A stretch of 64,000 nucleotides of DNA, from positions 248,001 through 312,000 of the forward strand of contig JAFOMG010000011.1 in NCBI GenBank assembly GCA_017418975.1. The letters are read 5' to 3'. This document shows, in pieces, positions 50,737 to 60,123 of this stretch. A program made the position numbers and the translations under genes. Numbering within the stretch: position 1 is the first letter of the stretch; every line of letters begins with the position of its first letter. Source of the stretch: Sphingomonas sp. Its GTDB lineage: Bacteria > Pseudomonadota > Alphaproteobacteria > Sphingomonadales > Sphingomonadaceae. Below the pieces are notes generated by a model. It ran no database searches and had not been told where the DNA came from. It saw only the letters and a program-made list of their open reading frames with translations.

Positions 50737-52863
50737 TTGCATGTGAAGCTTTCCCTCTGCCTGGGCGTGGCGCTGGCCGCGCTGGCCAATCCTGCCTTCG
50801 CCCAGGCGCAGGACGCCCCGAAACCGGCCGAGGAGGGCGAGATCGTCGTCAGCGGCCGCTACACGCTGCCCGACAAGATCGACACCGCGACCGGCCTGGG
50901 CCTGACCGTGCGCGAGACGCCGCAATCGGTGAGCATCGTCACTGCCCAGCGCATTCTCGACCAGAATCTGATCAGCATCGCCGATGTGATCCAGAACGGC
51001 GTGGGCGTGACCGTCAACGAAGTCGACGATGTGCGGAACAGCTTCTACGCGCGCGGCTTCGAGATCCGGAACACGCAGCTCGACGGCGTGCCGACCAACT
51101 GGACGCTGGCCGGCGGCGCGGGCGAGACCAATATCGACGTGTCGATCTTCGAGCGGGTGGAGATCGTGCGCGGCGCGACCGGCCTGCTGAGCGGCGCGGG
51201 CGACCCCTCGGCCTCGGTCAACCTGGTCCGCAAGCATGCCGATGCGCGCGACTGGGGCGGCTATGCCAGTGCCAGCTATGGCAGCTGGAACAGCTGGCGG
51301 GTCTCGGGCGATGTCGGTGGGGCGATCACCGCCGACGGTCGGGTGCGGGTTCGCGCGGTCGGCCGCTACGAACAGGGCGACTCCTATATCGACCTCTACA
51401 GCAACAGGAAGTTCGTGCTCTACGGCGTGGTCGACGCCGATGTGACCGACAATACCCTGCTGCGCGTCGGCATCAGCCACCAGGAAGCCAGGCCCGACGG
51501 CGCGACCTGGGGCGCGCTGCCGACCTTCTACAGCGACGGCAGCCTGACCCGCTGGCCGCGCGACAAGACGCCCGCGGCGCCCTGGACGCGCTGGGACACC
51601 ACCAACCAGAACATCTTCGCCACGATCCGCCACGAATTCAGCGACCGCTGGAGCATCGTCGCCAACTATAACCGAGTGAAGAACGCGCAGCAGACCGAGC
51701 TGCTCTATCTCTCGGGCCTGGTCGACAAGGCGACCGGCCGGATCCAGTTCGCCTTCCCCTACAAGGACCAGGGCAACAACATCCAGAACAGCTTCGACGG
51801 GCAGCTCAAGGGCCTGGTCAAGCTGTTCGGGCGCGACCACGAACTGGTGCTGGGCGCGCTGCACAGCACGCAGGATCGCGACACCGCGACCTTCGCGGCG
51901 CTCACCTTCCCGCCGGGCACCGATTTCGAGCGGTTCGGCGGCAGCTCCTATCCCTATCCGGGCTTCTCGACCACGCCGGCGGTGGGCGAGAAGACCAAGA
52001 TCAGGCAGGAAGGCTATTATGCGGCGATGCGGCTCAACCTCACCGATCGCTTCAAGCTGATCGGCGGCGGGCGGCTGGCGAGCTGGAACATCAACGGCGT
52101 CCAGTTCGGCGTGACCACCGACTATGGCAACGACAACGAGTTCATCCCCTATGTCGGCGCGCTGTACGACATCACGCCGAACCACCGGCTCTATGCGAGC
52201 TACACCCGGATCTTCCAGCCGCAGAACAACCGCGACCGCAACCTCAACCTGCTCGCGCCGCTGAACGGCAAGGCCTATGAGATCGGCGTGAAGAGCGCCT
52301 TTTTCGGCGAGGCGCTGCAGACCTCGGTCGCGCTGTTCCGGATCGAGCAGGACAATGTCGCCCAGCCCGACATCGTGGTGACGCCGCCCAACGGCCTGCC
52401 GCAGCAGACCTATGTCGCCGCCCAGGGCGTGACCAGCGACGGCTTCGAGGTGGAAGTGACCGGCCGGCCGCTGCCGGGCTGGAACGTCAATTTCGGCTAT
52501 AGCCAGTTCAAGGCCGAGGATCGCGACGGCAAGCCCGCCAACACCGATCAGCCGCGCCGCCTGCTCAAGCTGTTCACCACCTATGCCGTCGATCGCTTCA
52601 CGATCGGCGGCGGCGTGAACTATCGCAGCAGGGCCTATACGCCGAGCGCCAACCCGGTGACCGGCGCGCCGTTCGACTTCCAGCAGGACGGCTATGCGCT
52701 GGTAAGCCTGATGGCGCGCTTCGCGGTGACGGAGCGGCTCCAGCTCCAGGCCAATCTCGAGAACGCGCTCGACAAGACCTATTACAGCCAGGTCGGGTTC
52801 TTCAGCCAGTATCGCTACGGCGCACCGCGCAACTTCACCGTGAGCGCCAGCTACCGGTTCTGA
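50737..52863 (+). CDS. TonB-dependent siderophore receptor
   Basis: 708 aa from a TTG after AAAAGGGG; GTG at 50743 is an alternative. Signal peptide (LSLCLGVALAALANPAFAQA), TonB-box-like EGEIVVSG, plug domain (RETPQSVSIVTAQRILDQNLISIADVIQNGVGVTV, VRNSFYARGFEIRNTQLDGVP, FERVEIVRGATGLLSGAG) and a 22-strand barrel ending in YGAPRNFTVSASYRF. It imports ferric siderophores with TonB/ExbBD energy. The DUF4198 gene follows and the acyltransferase is divergent. Confidence 0.95.
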   Translation: MHVKLSLCLGVALAALANPAFAQAQDAPKPAEEGEIVVSGRYTLPDKIDTATGLGLTVRETPQSVSIVTAQRILDQNLISIADVIQNGVGVTVNEVDDVRNSFYARGFEIRNTQLDGVPTNWTLAGGAGETNIDVSIFERVEIVRGATGLLSGAGDPSASVNLVRKHADARDWGGYASASYGSWNSWRVSGDVGGAITADGRVRVRAVGRYEQGDSYIDLYSNRKFVLYGVVDADVTDNTLLRVGISHQEARPDGATWGALPTFYSDGSLTRWPRDKTPAAPWTRWDTTNQNIFATIRHEFSDRWSIVANYNRVKNAQQTELLYLSGLVDKATGRIQFAFPYKDQGNNIQNSFDGQLKGLVKLFGRDHELVLGALHSTQDRDTATFAALTFPPGTDFERFGGSSYPYPGFSTTPAVGEKTKIRQEGYYAAMRLNLTDRFKLIGGGRLASWNINGVQFGVTTDYGNDNEFIPYVGALYDITPNHRLYASYTRIFQPQNNRDRNLNLLAPLNGKAYEIGVKSAFFGEALQTSVALFRIEQDNVAQPDIVVTPPNGLPQQTYVAAQGVTSDGFEVEVTGRPLPGWNVNFGYSQFKAEDRDGKPANTDQPRRLLKLFTTYAVDRFTIGGGVNYRSRAYTPSANPVTGAPFDFQQDGYALVSLMARFAVTERLQLQANLENALDKTYYSQVGFFSQYRYGAPRNFTVSASYRF

Positions 52864-52920
52864 CAAGGGGGCAGGGAGGTGCTCCCGGCACCTCCCTCGT
52901 CCCGAGAGAGGAGAGTGACG

Positions 52921-53547
52921 ATGAAGAAGCTTCTGCTTGCCGCCGCCGCGATGCTGATCGCCGCCCCGGCCGCCGCGCACGAGGTCTGGGTGGAGCGGGA
53001 CGGCACGGGGCCGGCGCGCATCTATCTGGGCGAGCCGAACGAAGCGGTGCCCGCCAATGGCGATCCCGAATTCCCCAGGCTGCAAGCGCCCCGGCTGGTC
53101 GGCGGCACGGGCGCGCTGACGCGGCGCGCCAACCATATCGAGGCGGCGGTGGAAGGCACCGGCGACGTCCGGGTGCGCGACGATGCGGTGTTCGCGCCCT
53201 GGGCGGCGGGCGAGGGCAGGCAGGGCGCGATCTTCTATGCCCGTGCCGGCCGGGCGGAGACCGGGCACGGGCTCGATCTCGAGCTGGTGCCGGTGGCGGC
53301 GAACGGCGACACGTTCACGCTGCTCTTCCGCGGCAAGCCAGTGCCAGCCGCCAAGCTGTCGATCGTCACGCCCGATCGCTGGCAGAAGGGCTTCGTCACC
53401 GATGCGGGGGGGCGGATCACCGTGCCCCGGCTGGGCAGGGGCCGCTATCTGGTCAGCGCCGCGCACGTCGAGAATGCGCCGGCGAAGCTGGGCGGCCAGG
53501 ACGTGACGAGCGTGATGCACGTCTCGACGCTCACTTTCGTGCGCTGA
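52921..53547 (+). CDS. DUF4198 periplasmic protein
   Basis: 208 aa. Signal peptide (MKKLLLAAAAMLIAAPAAA) cut at HEVWVERDG, the typical DUF4198 start with an N-terminal His, and a beta-rich body (LELVPVAANGDTFTLLFRGKPVPAAKLSIVTPDRWQKGFVTDAGGRITVPRLGRGRYLV). RBS GAGAGGAGAG. It is 57 bases after the TonB receptor and likely co-transcribed; such proteins often accompany metal uptake receptors and may bind metal at the N terminus. Confidence 0.88.
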   Translation: MKKLLLAAAAMLIAAPAAAHEVWVERDGTGPARIYLGEPNEAVPANGDPEFPRLQAPRLVGGTGALTRRANHIEAAVEGTGDVRVRDDAVFAPWAAGEGRQGAIFYARAGRAETGHGLDLELVPVAANGDTFTLLFRGKPVPAAKLSIVTPDRWQKGFVTDAGGRITVPRLGRGRYLVSAAHVENAPAKLGGQDVTSVMHVSTLTFVR

Positions 53548-53556
53548 ACCGAACCG

Positions 53557-53579
53557 GGGCGCCGCGCGGAGCGGCGCCC
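53557..53579. terminator. Hairpin after DUF4198, possible terminator
   Basis: GGGCGCCGC-GCGGA-GCGGCGCCC, a 9-bp GC-rich stem just after the stop at 53547, but no T tract follows, so it may be a Rho-assisted or attenuating hairpin. Confidence 0.4.
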
Positions 53580-53652
53580 AGCGCGGCGCATCCCATGTTG
53601 CCATGCAGCAGGGATTCCCGCACTAGGTCTCCGGGATAGCTGGGGACGAAGC

Positions 53653-56136
53653 TTGGCGAGCAGCGCCGCACCTCTGTTCGACGCGCGGACGATCGCCGAT
53701 CGGTGGATCGCGGATTATTGCGCGGCCGCCAGCGCGGGCGACATGCTCCGTGCCCGAGCCGCGGAAGACGCCGCCTGGCCGGCGGTGTTCGAAGAGCTGG
53801 CCGGGCTTGCGGGCGCGAATCTCGAAGGCGCGCGCGAGCGGGCGCGCCGCCATGCCGAGGATATCGGCACCGGCTTCCGCATCGCCGGCGAAGGCGAGGA
53901 ACGCCCCTGGCCGCTCTCTCCGGTGCCGCTGCTGATTCCGGAGGCCGAATGGCAGGGCATCGCCGCCGGCATCGTCCAGCGCGCCGAAGTGATGGAACGG
54001 GTGCTCGCCGATCTCTATGGCGAGGCGCGGCTGGTCGCCGACGGGCATGTGCCGGCGGCGCTCGTCACCGGCAGCCCCTTCTTCCTGCGCCCGCTCGCCA
54101 ATCTCGTGCCGCCGGGCGGCTGCCATCTCCAGGCGGTGGCGATCGACCTGGGTCGCGGCCCGGACGGCGCCTGGCGCGTGCTCGCCGATCATCTGCGCGC
54201 GCCGGCCGGGGCCGGCTATGCGCTCGAGAACCGGCTGGCGATGGCGCAGACGCTGGACGGGCTCCAGACCCGGCTGAACATCGCCCGGCACGCGCCCTTC
54301 TTCGCTGCCTTTCGCGAGGGCCTGGCCGCGCGCTGCCGGCGCGCCGAGCCCCGCATCGCGTTGCTCACGCCCGGCCGGCTCGATCCCAGCTATGCCGAGC
54401 AGGCGCATCTCGCCCGCTATCTCGGCTGGCTGCTGGTCGAGGGCGGCGACCTCGCGGTGCTCGACGACCGGCTCTATGTCCGCACCATCGCCGGGCTGAA
54501 GCGGGTGGACGCGCTGTGGCGCCGGCTCGATCCGCGCCTGCTCGATCCGCTGGCGCTCGACAGCCATTCGACGGTCGGCGTGCCCGGGCTGGTCGATGCC
54601 ATGGCCGCGGGCAATGTCGTGATCGCCAACGCGCCGGGCGCCGGGCTGCTCGAGGCGCCGGCCTTCGCCGCCTTCCTGCCGCGGCTCGCCGAGCTGCTGA
54701 CCGGAGAGCCGCTGCGGCTGCCCGGCATCGCCACCTGGTGGTGCGGCGAGGACAGGGGGCGCGAACATGTCGAGGCGGCGCTCGATGCGCTGCTCGTCGC
54801 GCCGGCCTTCGGCGTCGCGCCGCTCGGCCTGCCCGAGGGGAAGCCGGTGCTGGGCTCGGCGCTGCGGGGCGAAGCGCGGGCGGCGCTGCTCGCCGACATG
54901 GCGTGCCGGCCGCAGGACTATGTTGGGCAGGAGGTCTTGCATCTCTCGACCATGCCGGTGGTGGCCGAGGGCCGGCTCGCCGCGCGCCCGTTCACGCTGC
55001 GCGTGTTCGCCGCGCGCGGGGCGGATGGCGCCTGGACGGTGCTTCCCGGCGGGTTCGCGCGGATCGGGGAGCATGCCGATGCCCGGGCCGCGGTGATGGG
55101 CGAGGGCATGTGGTCGGCGGACGTCTGCGTCCATGGTTCCGATCCCGTCGAACCGGTCTCGCTGCTGCCCTCGGGCGATTCGACCCGGCTGCGGCGCAAC
55201 CCGGGCACGCTTCCCAGCCGGGTCGCCGACAATCTGTTCTGGCTCGGCCGCTACCTGGAGCGGGGCGAGGCGCAGCTCGGCGTGATCCGGGTGCTGCTCG
55301 GCAACTCGATCAGCGCCGACACCGGCGCCGCCCTCGCCGCGGACACGGTGGGCCGGCTCGCCGACATCCTCGTCGCGGGCAATGCGGCGCCGGCGCCCCG
55401 GGCGCTCCGCCGGGCCGACCTGACCGAGCTTGCCCGCGCGGCGCTCGAGGAGGGCGGGGGCTGGTACAGCGTCGCCGCGATCAACGCCCAGGCACGGATG
55501 ATCGGCGCCGTCTCGCGCGATCGGCTGGCGGCGGACATGGCGCGGCTGCTCGACGCGCCCTTTCCGGCGCGCGGGGGGCTGCTCGACAGGGCGGGCTCGC
55601 TCCAGCGGCGCTATTCGGCGCTGGCCGGGCTCGCCGCCGAGCATATGGCGCGCACCGACGCCTGGCGCTTCCACGACCTGGGCCGGCGGATCGAGCGGGC
55701 GCTGGCGACGCTGCGCTTCCTGCGCGCCTTTGGCCGGGCGGACGCGACCGGCGACGATCTCGGCACCCTGCTCGACCTGGCCGACAGCCAGATCAGCTAT
55801 CGCCAGCGCTATCTGACCGGAATCGCCCGCGTGCCGGTGCTCGATCTGGTCACGCTCGATCCGGGCAATCCGCGCGGCATCGCCTATCAGGCGGCGGCGA
55901 TCTCGGGCCATCTGAACGCGCTGCCGGTGCTCTCGGACGACGGGCTGGCCGAGCCGCAGCAGGAGCAGGCGCGCGCGCTGGCGGCGATCCTGGTGACCAC
56001 GCAGGCGGCGCGGATCGACGACGCGCTGCTCGCCGGGCTGGAGCTGCGCCTCGCCCAGCTCTCCGATGCGATCGCCCGGCGCTATTTCCTGCAGGGGGCG
56101 GAGCCGCTGCGCGCCGCCGGGCTGGTCCTCGCCTGA
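53653..56136 (+). CDS. Circularly permuted ATP-grasp protein fused to alpha-E domain
   Basis: 827 aa from a TTG. The first ~480 residues are the circularly permuted ATP-grasp (DUF404/DUF407): PVPLLIPEAEWQGIAAGIVQRAEVMERVLADLYGEARL, RIALLTPGRLDPSYAEQAHLARYLGWLLVEGGDLAVLDDRLYVRT and ANAPGAGLLEAPAFAAFLPRL. From about residue 510 it is an alpha-E domain (RVADNLFWLGRYLERGEAQLGVIRVLL, RRYFLQGAEPL). ATP-grasp enzymes of this kind are proposed amidoligases. The transglutaminase gene overlaps at its end (TGATG). In many genomes these are separate genes. Confidence 0.93.
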   Translation: MASSAAPLFDARTIADRWIADYCAAASAGDMLRARAAEDAAWPAVFEELAGLAGANLEGARERARRHAEDIGTGFRIAGEGEERPWPLSPVPLLIPEAEWQGIAAGIVQRAEVMERVLADLYGEARLVADGHVPAALVTGSPFFLRPLANLVPPGGCHLQAVAIDLGRGPDGAWRVLADHLRAPAGAGYALENRLAMAQTLDGLQTRLNIARHAPFFAAFREGLAARCRRAEPRIALLTPGRLDPSYAEQAHLARYLGWLLVEGGDLAVLDDRLYVRTIAGLKRVDALWRRLDPRLLDPLALDSHSTVGVPGLVDAMAAGNVVIANAPGAGLLEAPAFAAFLPRLAELLTGEPLRLPGIATWWCGEDRGREHVEAALDALLVAPAFGVAPLGLPEGKPVLGSALRGEARAALLADMACRPQDYVGQEVLHLSTMPVVAEGRLAARPFTLRVFAARGADGAWTVLPGGFARIGEHADARAAVMGEGMWSADVCVHGSDPVEPVSLLPSGDSTRLRRNPGTLPSRVADNLFWLGRYLERGEAQLGVIRVLLGNSISADTGAALAADTVGRLADILVAGNAAPAPRALRRADLTELARAALEEGGGWYSVAAINAQARMIGAVSRDRLAADMARLLDAPFPARGGLLDRAGSLQRRYSALAGLAAEHMARTDAWRFHDLGRRIERALATLRFLRAFGRADATGDDLGTLLDLADSQISYRQRYLTGIARVPVLDLVTLDPGNPRGIAYQAAAISGHLNALPVLSDDGLAEPQQEQARALAAILVTTQAARIDDALLAGLELRLAQLSDAIARRYFLQGAEPLRAAGLVLA

Positions 56137-57026
56137 TGCTCTACCGCATCCGCCATGTGACGCGGTTCGACTATGCCCAGCCGGCGGCGTTCGCGCGTTG
56201 CAACCTGCGGCTGAAGCCGATCGCCTGGTCGGGCCAGCAGGTGCTCGACTATGCCCTGTCGGTGGAGCCGGGCGGGCGCGCCTTCCCGGCGCGGGCGGAG
56301 GCGGGGCTCGCCAATGTCGTGCGGCTGGTGCTCGAGGCGCCGACCCGCACGCTGACCATCGAGAGCAGCGCGCGCATCCGGGTCGACCGGCCGATCCCGG
56401 TGCCGTCGCCGGGCGACCGCACGCTCGCCGAGATCGCCCGGCTGGCGCGGGGAAGCCGCGACGCCTCGCCGGCGGGCCCGGCCGCCTATCTCTTCCCCTC
56501 GCCGCAGATCCCGCTGGACGCGGCGATCGCCACGTGGTGCGCGTCCGACCTGGCGCCCGATCGGGGCGTGCTCGACGCCGCCCATGCGCTTGCCGTCCGG
56601 ATCCAGCGCAGCTTCGATTTCGATCCCAGCGCCACGCTGGTCGACACGCCGCCGCGCGCCGCCTTCGACAAGCGGCGGGGCGTCTGCCAGGATTTCGCGC
56701 AGATCATGATCTCGGGCCTGCGCGCCGCCGGCCTGCCCGCCGCCTATGCCTCCGGATATCTCCGCACGCTGCCGCCACCGGGCCGGCCCCGGCTGGTCGG
56801 GGCGGATGCGACTCATGCCTGGGTGCTGGTCTGGGCCGGGCCCGAGCCGGGCTGGGTCGGCATCGACCCCACCAACGGCATCTGGATGGCCGAGGACCAT
56901 GTCGTGGTCGCGATCGGCCGCGACTATGCCGAGATCGCGCCGATCGACGGCATCGTCCTGGGGGCGGGCGCGCAGGACATGCACGTGTCGGTGGATGTCG
57001 AGCCGCTGGAGGAGACGGCGGCATAG
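56136..57026 (+). CDS. Transglutaminase-like cysteine protease family protein
   Basis: 296 aa. N-terminal bacterial transglutaminase-like N domain (MLYRIRHVTRFDYAQPAAFARCNLRLKP, residues 1-90) and a papain-fold core with catalytic Cys184 (RGVCQDFAQIM), His227 (DATHAWVLVW) and Asp244 (GIDPTNG). Translationally coupled to the ATP-grasp/alpha-E gene. In related gene sets, often with an Anbu proteasome-like protease (absent here), it is thought to process a peptide made by the ATP-grasp amidoligase. Confidence 0.92.
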   Translation: MLYRIRHVTRFDYAQPAAFARCNLRLKPIAWSGQQVLDYALSVEPGGRAFPARAEAGLANVVRLVLEAPTRTLTIESSARIRVDRPIPVPSPGDRTLAEIARLARGSRDASPAGPAAYLFPSPQIPLDAAIATWCASDLAPDRGVLDAAHALAVRIQRSFDFDPSATLVDTPPRAAFDKRRGVCQDFAQIMISGLRAAGLPAAYASGYLRTLPPPGRPRLVGADATHAWVLVWAGPEPGWVGIDPTNGIWMAEDHVVVAIGRDYAEIAPIDGIVLGAGAQDMHVSVDVEPLEETAA

Positions 57027-57037
57027 GCATTTGTTCC

Positions 57038-57061
57038 GGGCGGGGAGTTTGTCCCCGGCCC
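57038..57061. terminator. Possible terminator hairpin after transglutaminase
   Basis: GGGCGGGGA-GTTTG-TCCCCGGCCC forms a stem with one bulged base. It lies 12 bases after the transglutaminase stop and before the DnaJ gene; without a clear T run its strength is uncertain. Confidence 0.4.
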
Positions 57062-57112
57062 TTGCGTTAGCCGGCGGACACGCCGAAATACGGCGCGTTC
57101 GAAGGGGTTTTG

Positions 57113-58069
57113 ATGGCAGCTGATCCGTATTCCGTCCTGAACGTGGCGCGTGGCGCGAGCGAGGCCGATATCAAGAAGGCCTATCGCAAGCTCGCCAAGG
57201 AGCTGCATCCGGACCGCAACAAGGACAATCCCAAGGCGGCGGAGAAGTTCAGCCAGGTCACCCAGGCCTATGACCTGCTGACCGACAAGGACAAGCGCGC
57301 CCGCTTCGATCGCGGCGAGATCGATGGCGACGGCAACCCCGTGAACCCGTTCGGCGGCTTCGGCTCGGGCATGGGCAGCGGCGGCCAGGGCGGCTTCCGC
57401 GCCGATTTCGGCGGCGGCGGCGGCGAGGCGGGCGGTTTCGGCGACATATTCGAGGGGCTGTTCGGCGGCATGGGCGCGCGGCGCGGCGGCGGCGGTTTCT
57501 CCGGCGGCTTCGGCGATTTCGGCCGCCGGGCCGCGCCCAAGGGCGCGAACATCGCCTATCGCCTGGCGGTGAGCTTCGAGGATGCGGCCAGGCTGGCGGC
57601 GCAGCGCATCACGCTGCGCGACGGCAAGACGATCGACCTCAAGCTCCCCGCCGGGCTCGAATCCGGCACCCAGATGCGCCTTGCCGGCAAGGGCGAGGAA
57701 GGGCCGGGCGGCGCGGGCGACGCGATCGTGACGATCGAGATCCAGCCGCACCGCTTCTTCCAGCGCGAGGGCGACGATATCCGGCTGGACCTGCCGGTCA
57801 CTCTGTCCGAGGCCGTGCTCGGCGCCGAAGTGCGCGTGCCGACGCCGGACGGCCCGGTGATGCTCAAGGTGCCCAAGGGCTCCTCCTCGGGCAAGACGCT
57901 GCGCCTCAAGGGCCGCGGCTTCCACAAAAAGGCCGCGGGTTCCGCGGGCGGGCGGGGCGACCTGCTCGTCACGCTGATGGTCGAGCTGCCGGTGGACGAC
58001 GATGCGCTGATCGCGTTCGCCAGGGGCTGGAGCGACAAGGGGAACCCGCGTGGCCGCATGGGCGTCTAG
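57113..58069 (+). CDS. DnaJ-type co-chaperone (CbpA-like, no zinc finger)
   Basis: 318 aa. J domain (residues 5-70) with HPD at 32-34, a Gly/Phe-rich linker (residues about 78-140) dominated by Gly, then two C-terminal substrate domains ([53 protein letters not shown] and [25 protein letters not shown]). No CxxCxGxG zinc repeats, so it is a class B DnaJ like CbpA. It stimulates Hsp70 ATPase. Followed 6 bases later by the YihY gene. Confidence 0.93.
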   Translation: MAADPYSVLNVARGASEADIKKAYRKLAKELHPDRNKDNPKAAEKFSQVTQAYDLLTDKDKRARFDRGEIDGDGNPVNPFGGFGSGMGSGGQGGFRADFGGGGGEAGGFGDIFEGLFGGMGARRGGGGFSGGFGDFGRRAAPKGANIAYRLAVSFEDAARLAAQRITLRDGKTIDLKLPAGLESGTQMRLAGKGEEGPGGAGDAIVTIEIQPHRFFQREGDDIRLDLPVTLSEAVLGAEVRVPTPDGPVMLKVPKGSSSGKTLRLKGRGFHKKAAGSAGGRGDLLVTLMVELPVDDDALIAFARGWSDKGNPRGRMGV

Positions 58070-58075
58070 CACCTT

Positions 58076-59026
58076 GTGACAACAGGGGAAGATTCGGGCG
58101 ACGCGAAAGCGGGGCCGGGGCTTTGGCCCCGCATCCTCGGCTTGCTCGCCCGTATCGGCCTGGGCCCGCGCTTCTGGCACGTGGTGAAGCGCGTGCTGGT
58201 CGGCACCTTCGCCGACGGATTCACCTATGCCGGCAACCTGGCCTATCTCAGCCTGGTCACGCTCTTCCCCTTCTTCATCGTCGCCGCCGCGATCGCGCAG
58301 CTGATCGGCCGCAGCTCCGAGGGCATCCATACGCTGGAGGCATTCCTGCATACCGTGCCGCCCGACGTGGCCGAGCTGCTGCGCAAGCCGGTGTCGGACG
58401 TGCTGATGGCGCGGACGGGCAACCTGTTGTGGTTCGGCGCGATCGTCGGCCTGTGGACGGTGGCCGGCTTCATCGAGACGATCCGCGGCATCTTGCGCCA
58501 GGCCTATGGGGTCCGCTCGGGCACGCCCTTCTGGCAATATCGGCTGGGGGCGATCGGGATGATCATCGCCTCGGTGATCATCACCATGGCGGCGTTCAGC
58601 TTCCAGGTGATCCTGACCGGCGTCGAGCAGTTCCTCTACAACATCTTCCCCTGGGCGTCCGAGGCGCAGCGCATCGTCTCGCTGAGCAAGATCGCGCCCG
58701 CCATCGCGCTGTTCGGCGCGCTCTACATCCTGTTCTACTCGCTCACCCCCGGCCGCTACCGGAAGAGCAAATGCCCCAAATGGCCGGGCGCGCTGTTCAC
58801 CGCGGCCTGGTGGCTGCTGGTCACCGCGCTGCTGCCCAAGATCCTCGGCACGCTCGGCAATTACGACCTGACCTATGGCAGCCTGGCCGGCGTGATGATC
58901 GCGCTGATCTTCTTCTTTCTCGTCGGACTGGGGCTCGTCGTCGGCGCGGAGTTGAACGCGGCTCTGGCGGAAACGCCCGAGAACGGTCTAGAGGAGCCCA
59001 GAGAAAGGGAGAATACGCCGTCGTGA
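58076..59026 (+). CDS. YihY/BrkB family inner membrane protein
   Basis: 316 aa from GTG. Family blocks FADGFTYAGNLAYLSLVTLFPFFIVAAAIA, ALYILFYSLTPGRYRKSKCPKWPGALFTAAWWLL, and YGSLAGVMIALIFFFLVGLGLVVGAELNAAL are seen across about six helices. The name ribonuclease BN for this family is outdated; it is a membrane protein of unknown role. Six bases after dnaJ-like gene; the stop overlaps fabI (GTGA). Confidence 0.92.
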   Translation: MTTGEDSGDAKAGPGLWPRILGLLARIGLGPRFWHVVKRVLVGTFADGFTYAGNLAYLSLVTLFPFFIVAAAIAQLIGRSSEGIHTLEAFLHTVPPDVAELLRKPVSDVLMARTGNLLWFGAIVGLWTVAGFIETIRGILRQAYGVRSGTPFWQYRLGAIGMIIASVIITMAAFSFQVILTGVEQFLYNIFPWASEAQRIVSLSKIAPAIALFGALYILFYSLTPGRYRKSKCPKWPGALFTAAWWLLVTALLPKILGTLGNYDLTYGSLAGVMIALIFFFLVGLGLVVGAELNAALAETPENGLEEPRERENTPS

Positions 59027-59826
59027 CCGGATTGATGCAGGGCAAGCGCGGGCTGATCATGGGCCTCGCCAATGACAAGAGCCTCGCCTGGGGCATCGCG
59101 AAGAAGCTCAGCGAACAGGGTGCCGAGCTGGCGTTCAGCTATCAGGGCGATGCGCTGCTGAAGCGCGTGAAGCCGCTCGCCGAGCAGCTGGGCTCGGACA
59201 CGCTGATCGATTGCGACGTGTCCGACATGGATGCCCTCGACACGGCGTTCGCCACGCTCAAGGCGAAATGGCCGACGATCGATTTCGTCGTCCATGCGAT
59301 CGGCTTCTCCGACAAGTCGCAGCTGCGCGGCAAGTTCTACGACACCACGCTCGACAATTTCCTGATGACCATGAACATCTCGGCCTATTCCCTGGTCGCG
59401 GTGGCCAAGCGCGCGCGCGAGATGATGCCGGACGGCGGCTCGATCCTGACGCTCACCTATTACGGCGCCGAGAAGGTGATCCCGCATTACAACGTGATGG
59501 GCGTGGCCAAGGCCGCGCTGGAGGCCAGCGTGAAATATCTCGCGGTCGACATGGGCCCGGAGAATATCCGGGTGAACGCGATCTCGGCCGGCCCGATCCA
59601 GACCCTGGCCGCGCGCGGGATCGGCGACTTCAACTATATCCTCAAATGGAACGAGCTGAACTCGCCGCTCCGCCGCACCGTGACGATCGAGGATGTCGGC
59701 GGCGCCGGGCTCTACATGCTCTCGGATCTGGCGGCCGGCGTCACCGGCGAGATCCACCATGTCGATTCGGGCTATAACGTGATCGGCATGAAGGCCGAGG
59801 ACGCGCCGGACATCGCGCTGAGTTGA
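59023..59826 (+). CDS. fabI: Enoyl-[acyl-carrier-protein] reductase (NADH)
   Basis: 267 aa short-chain dehydrogenase. Catalytic Tyr156-x6-Lys163 in TYYGAEKVIPHYNVMGVAK, same numbers as E. coli FabI; N-terminal cofactor region GLANDKSLAWGIAKKLSEQGAELAFSY, HAIGFSDKSQLRGKF. It makes the last reduction in each fatty-acid elongation round and is the triclosan target. GTG at 59023 is preferred over ATG at 59035 because of AAAGGGAGAA and the overlap with yihY. Confidence 0.96.
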   Translation: MTGLMQGKRGLIMGLANDKSLAWGIAKKLSEQGAELAFSYQGDALLKRVKPLAEQLGSDTLIDCDVSDMDALDTAFATLKAKWPTIDFVVHAIGFSDKSQLRGKFYDTTLDNFLMTMNISAYSLVAVAKRAREMMPDGGSILTLTYYGAEKVIPHYNVMGVAKAALEASVKYLAVDMGPENIRVNAISAGPIQTLAARGIGDFNYILKWNELNSPLRRTVTIEDVGGAGLYMLSDLAAGVTGEIHHVDSGYNVIGMKAEDAPDIALS

Positions 59827-60111
59827 TGACGTTCGGCGCGCTGGCTGCGATCATGGGCCTGGCGGCGGCTGCTGCCGGACTCGTCTATTGGCTGGATCGG
59901 CGTGCCTCGCGCCGCAGTTATCGACCGCCGGCGCAGTCGAGAGCTTCGGCAGGCGCAGTTGCTGCTGAGCTTTGCCGCGGCCAGGGGGATTCCATGCTGG
60001 TTCCAGACCGATCCCTGGCTTTTTGTCGAAGGTGCCGGGCGTACCTTCCTATGCCTTGGCGTGAGCGCGGCGGCGTATCTGCTCCTGTCTCGCATGCCTT
60101 CGCGACTATAG
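59826..60111 (+). pseudogene. Small membrane protein, possibly frameshifted
   Basis: Two halves in different frames look like one protein. From the ATG at 59826 (overlapping the fabI stop) the product is a membrane helix plus basic stretch: MTFGALAAIMGLAAAAAGLVYWLDRRASRRSY. In the +1 frame the downstream half reads RRRSRELRQAQLLLSFAAAR, GIPCWFQTDPWLFVEGAGR and TFLCLGVSAAAYLLLSR, ending at 60111. Together they would be about 95 residues with two helices. A one-base slip near 59910-59950 would join them. Alternatively two overlapping small genes, or a sequencing error. Confidence 0.4.
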
Positions 60112-60123
60112 CTTGAGGTGGCC

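Noticed and set aside
57340..57540. Gly-rich repeats, possibly a CRISPR-like or tandem array
   Set aside because: They are in-frame Gly/Phe codons of the DnaJ linker, not direct DNA repeats with spacers.
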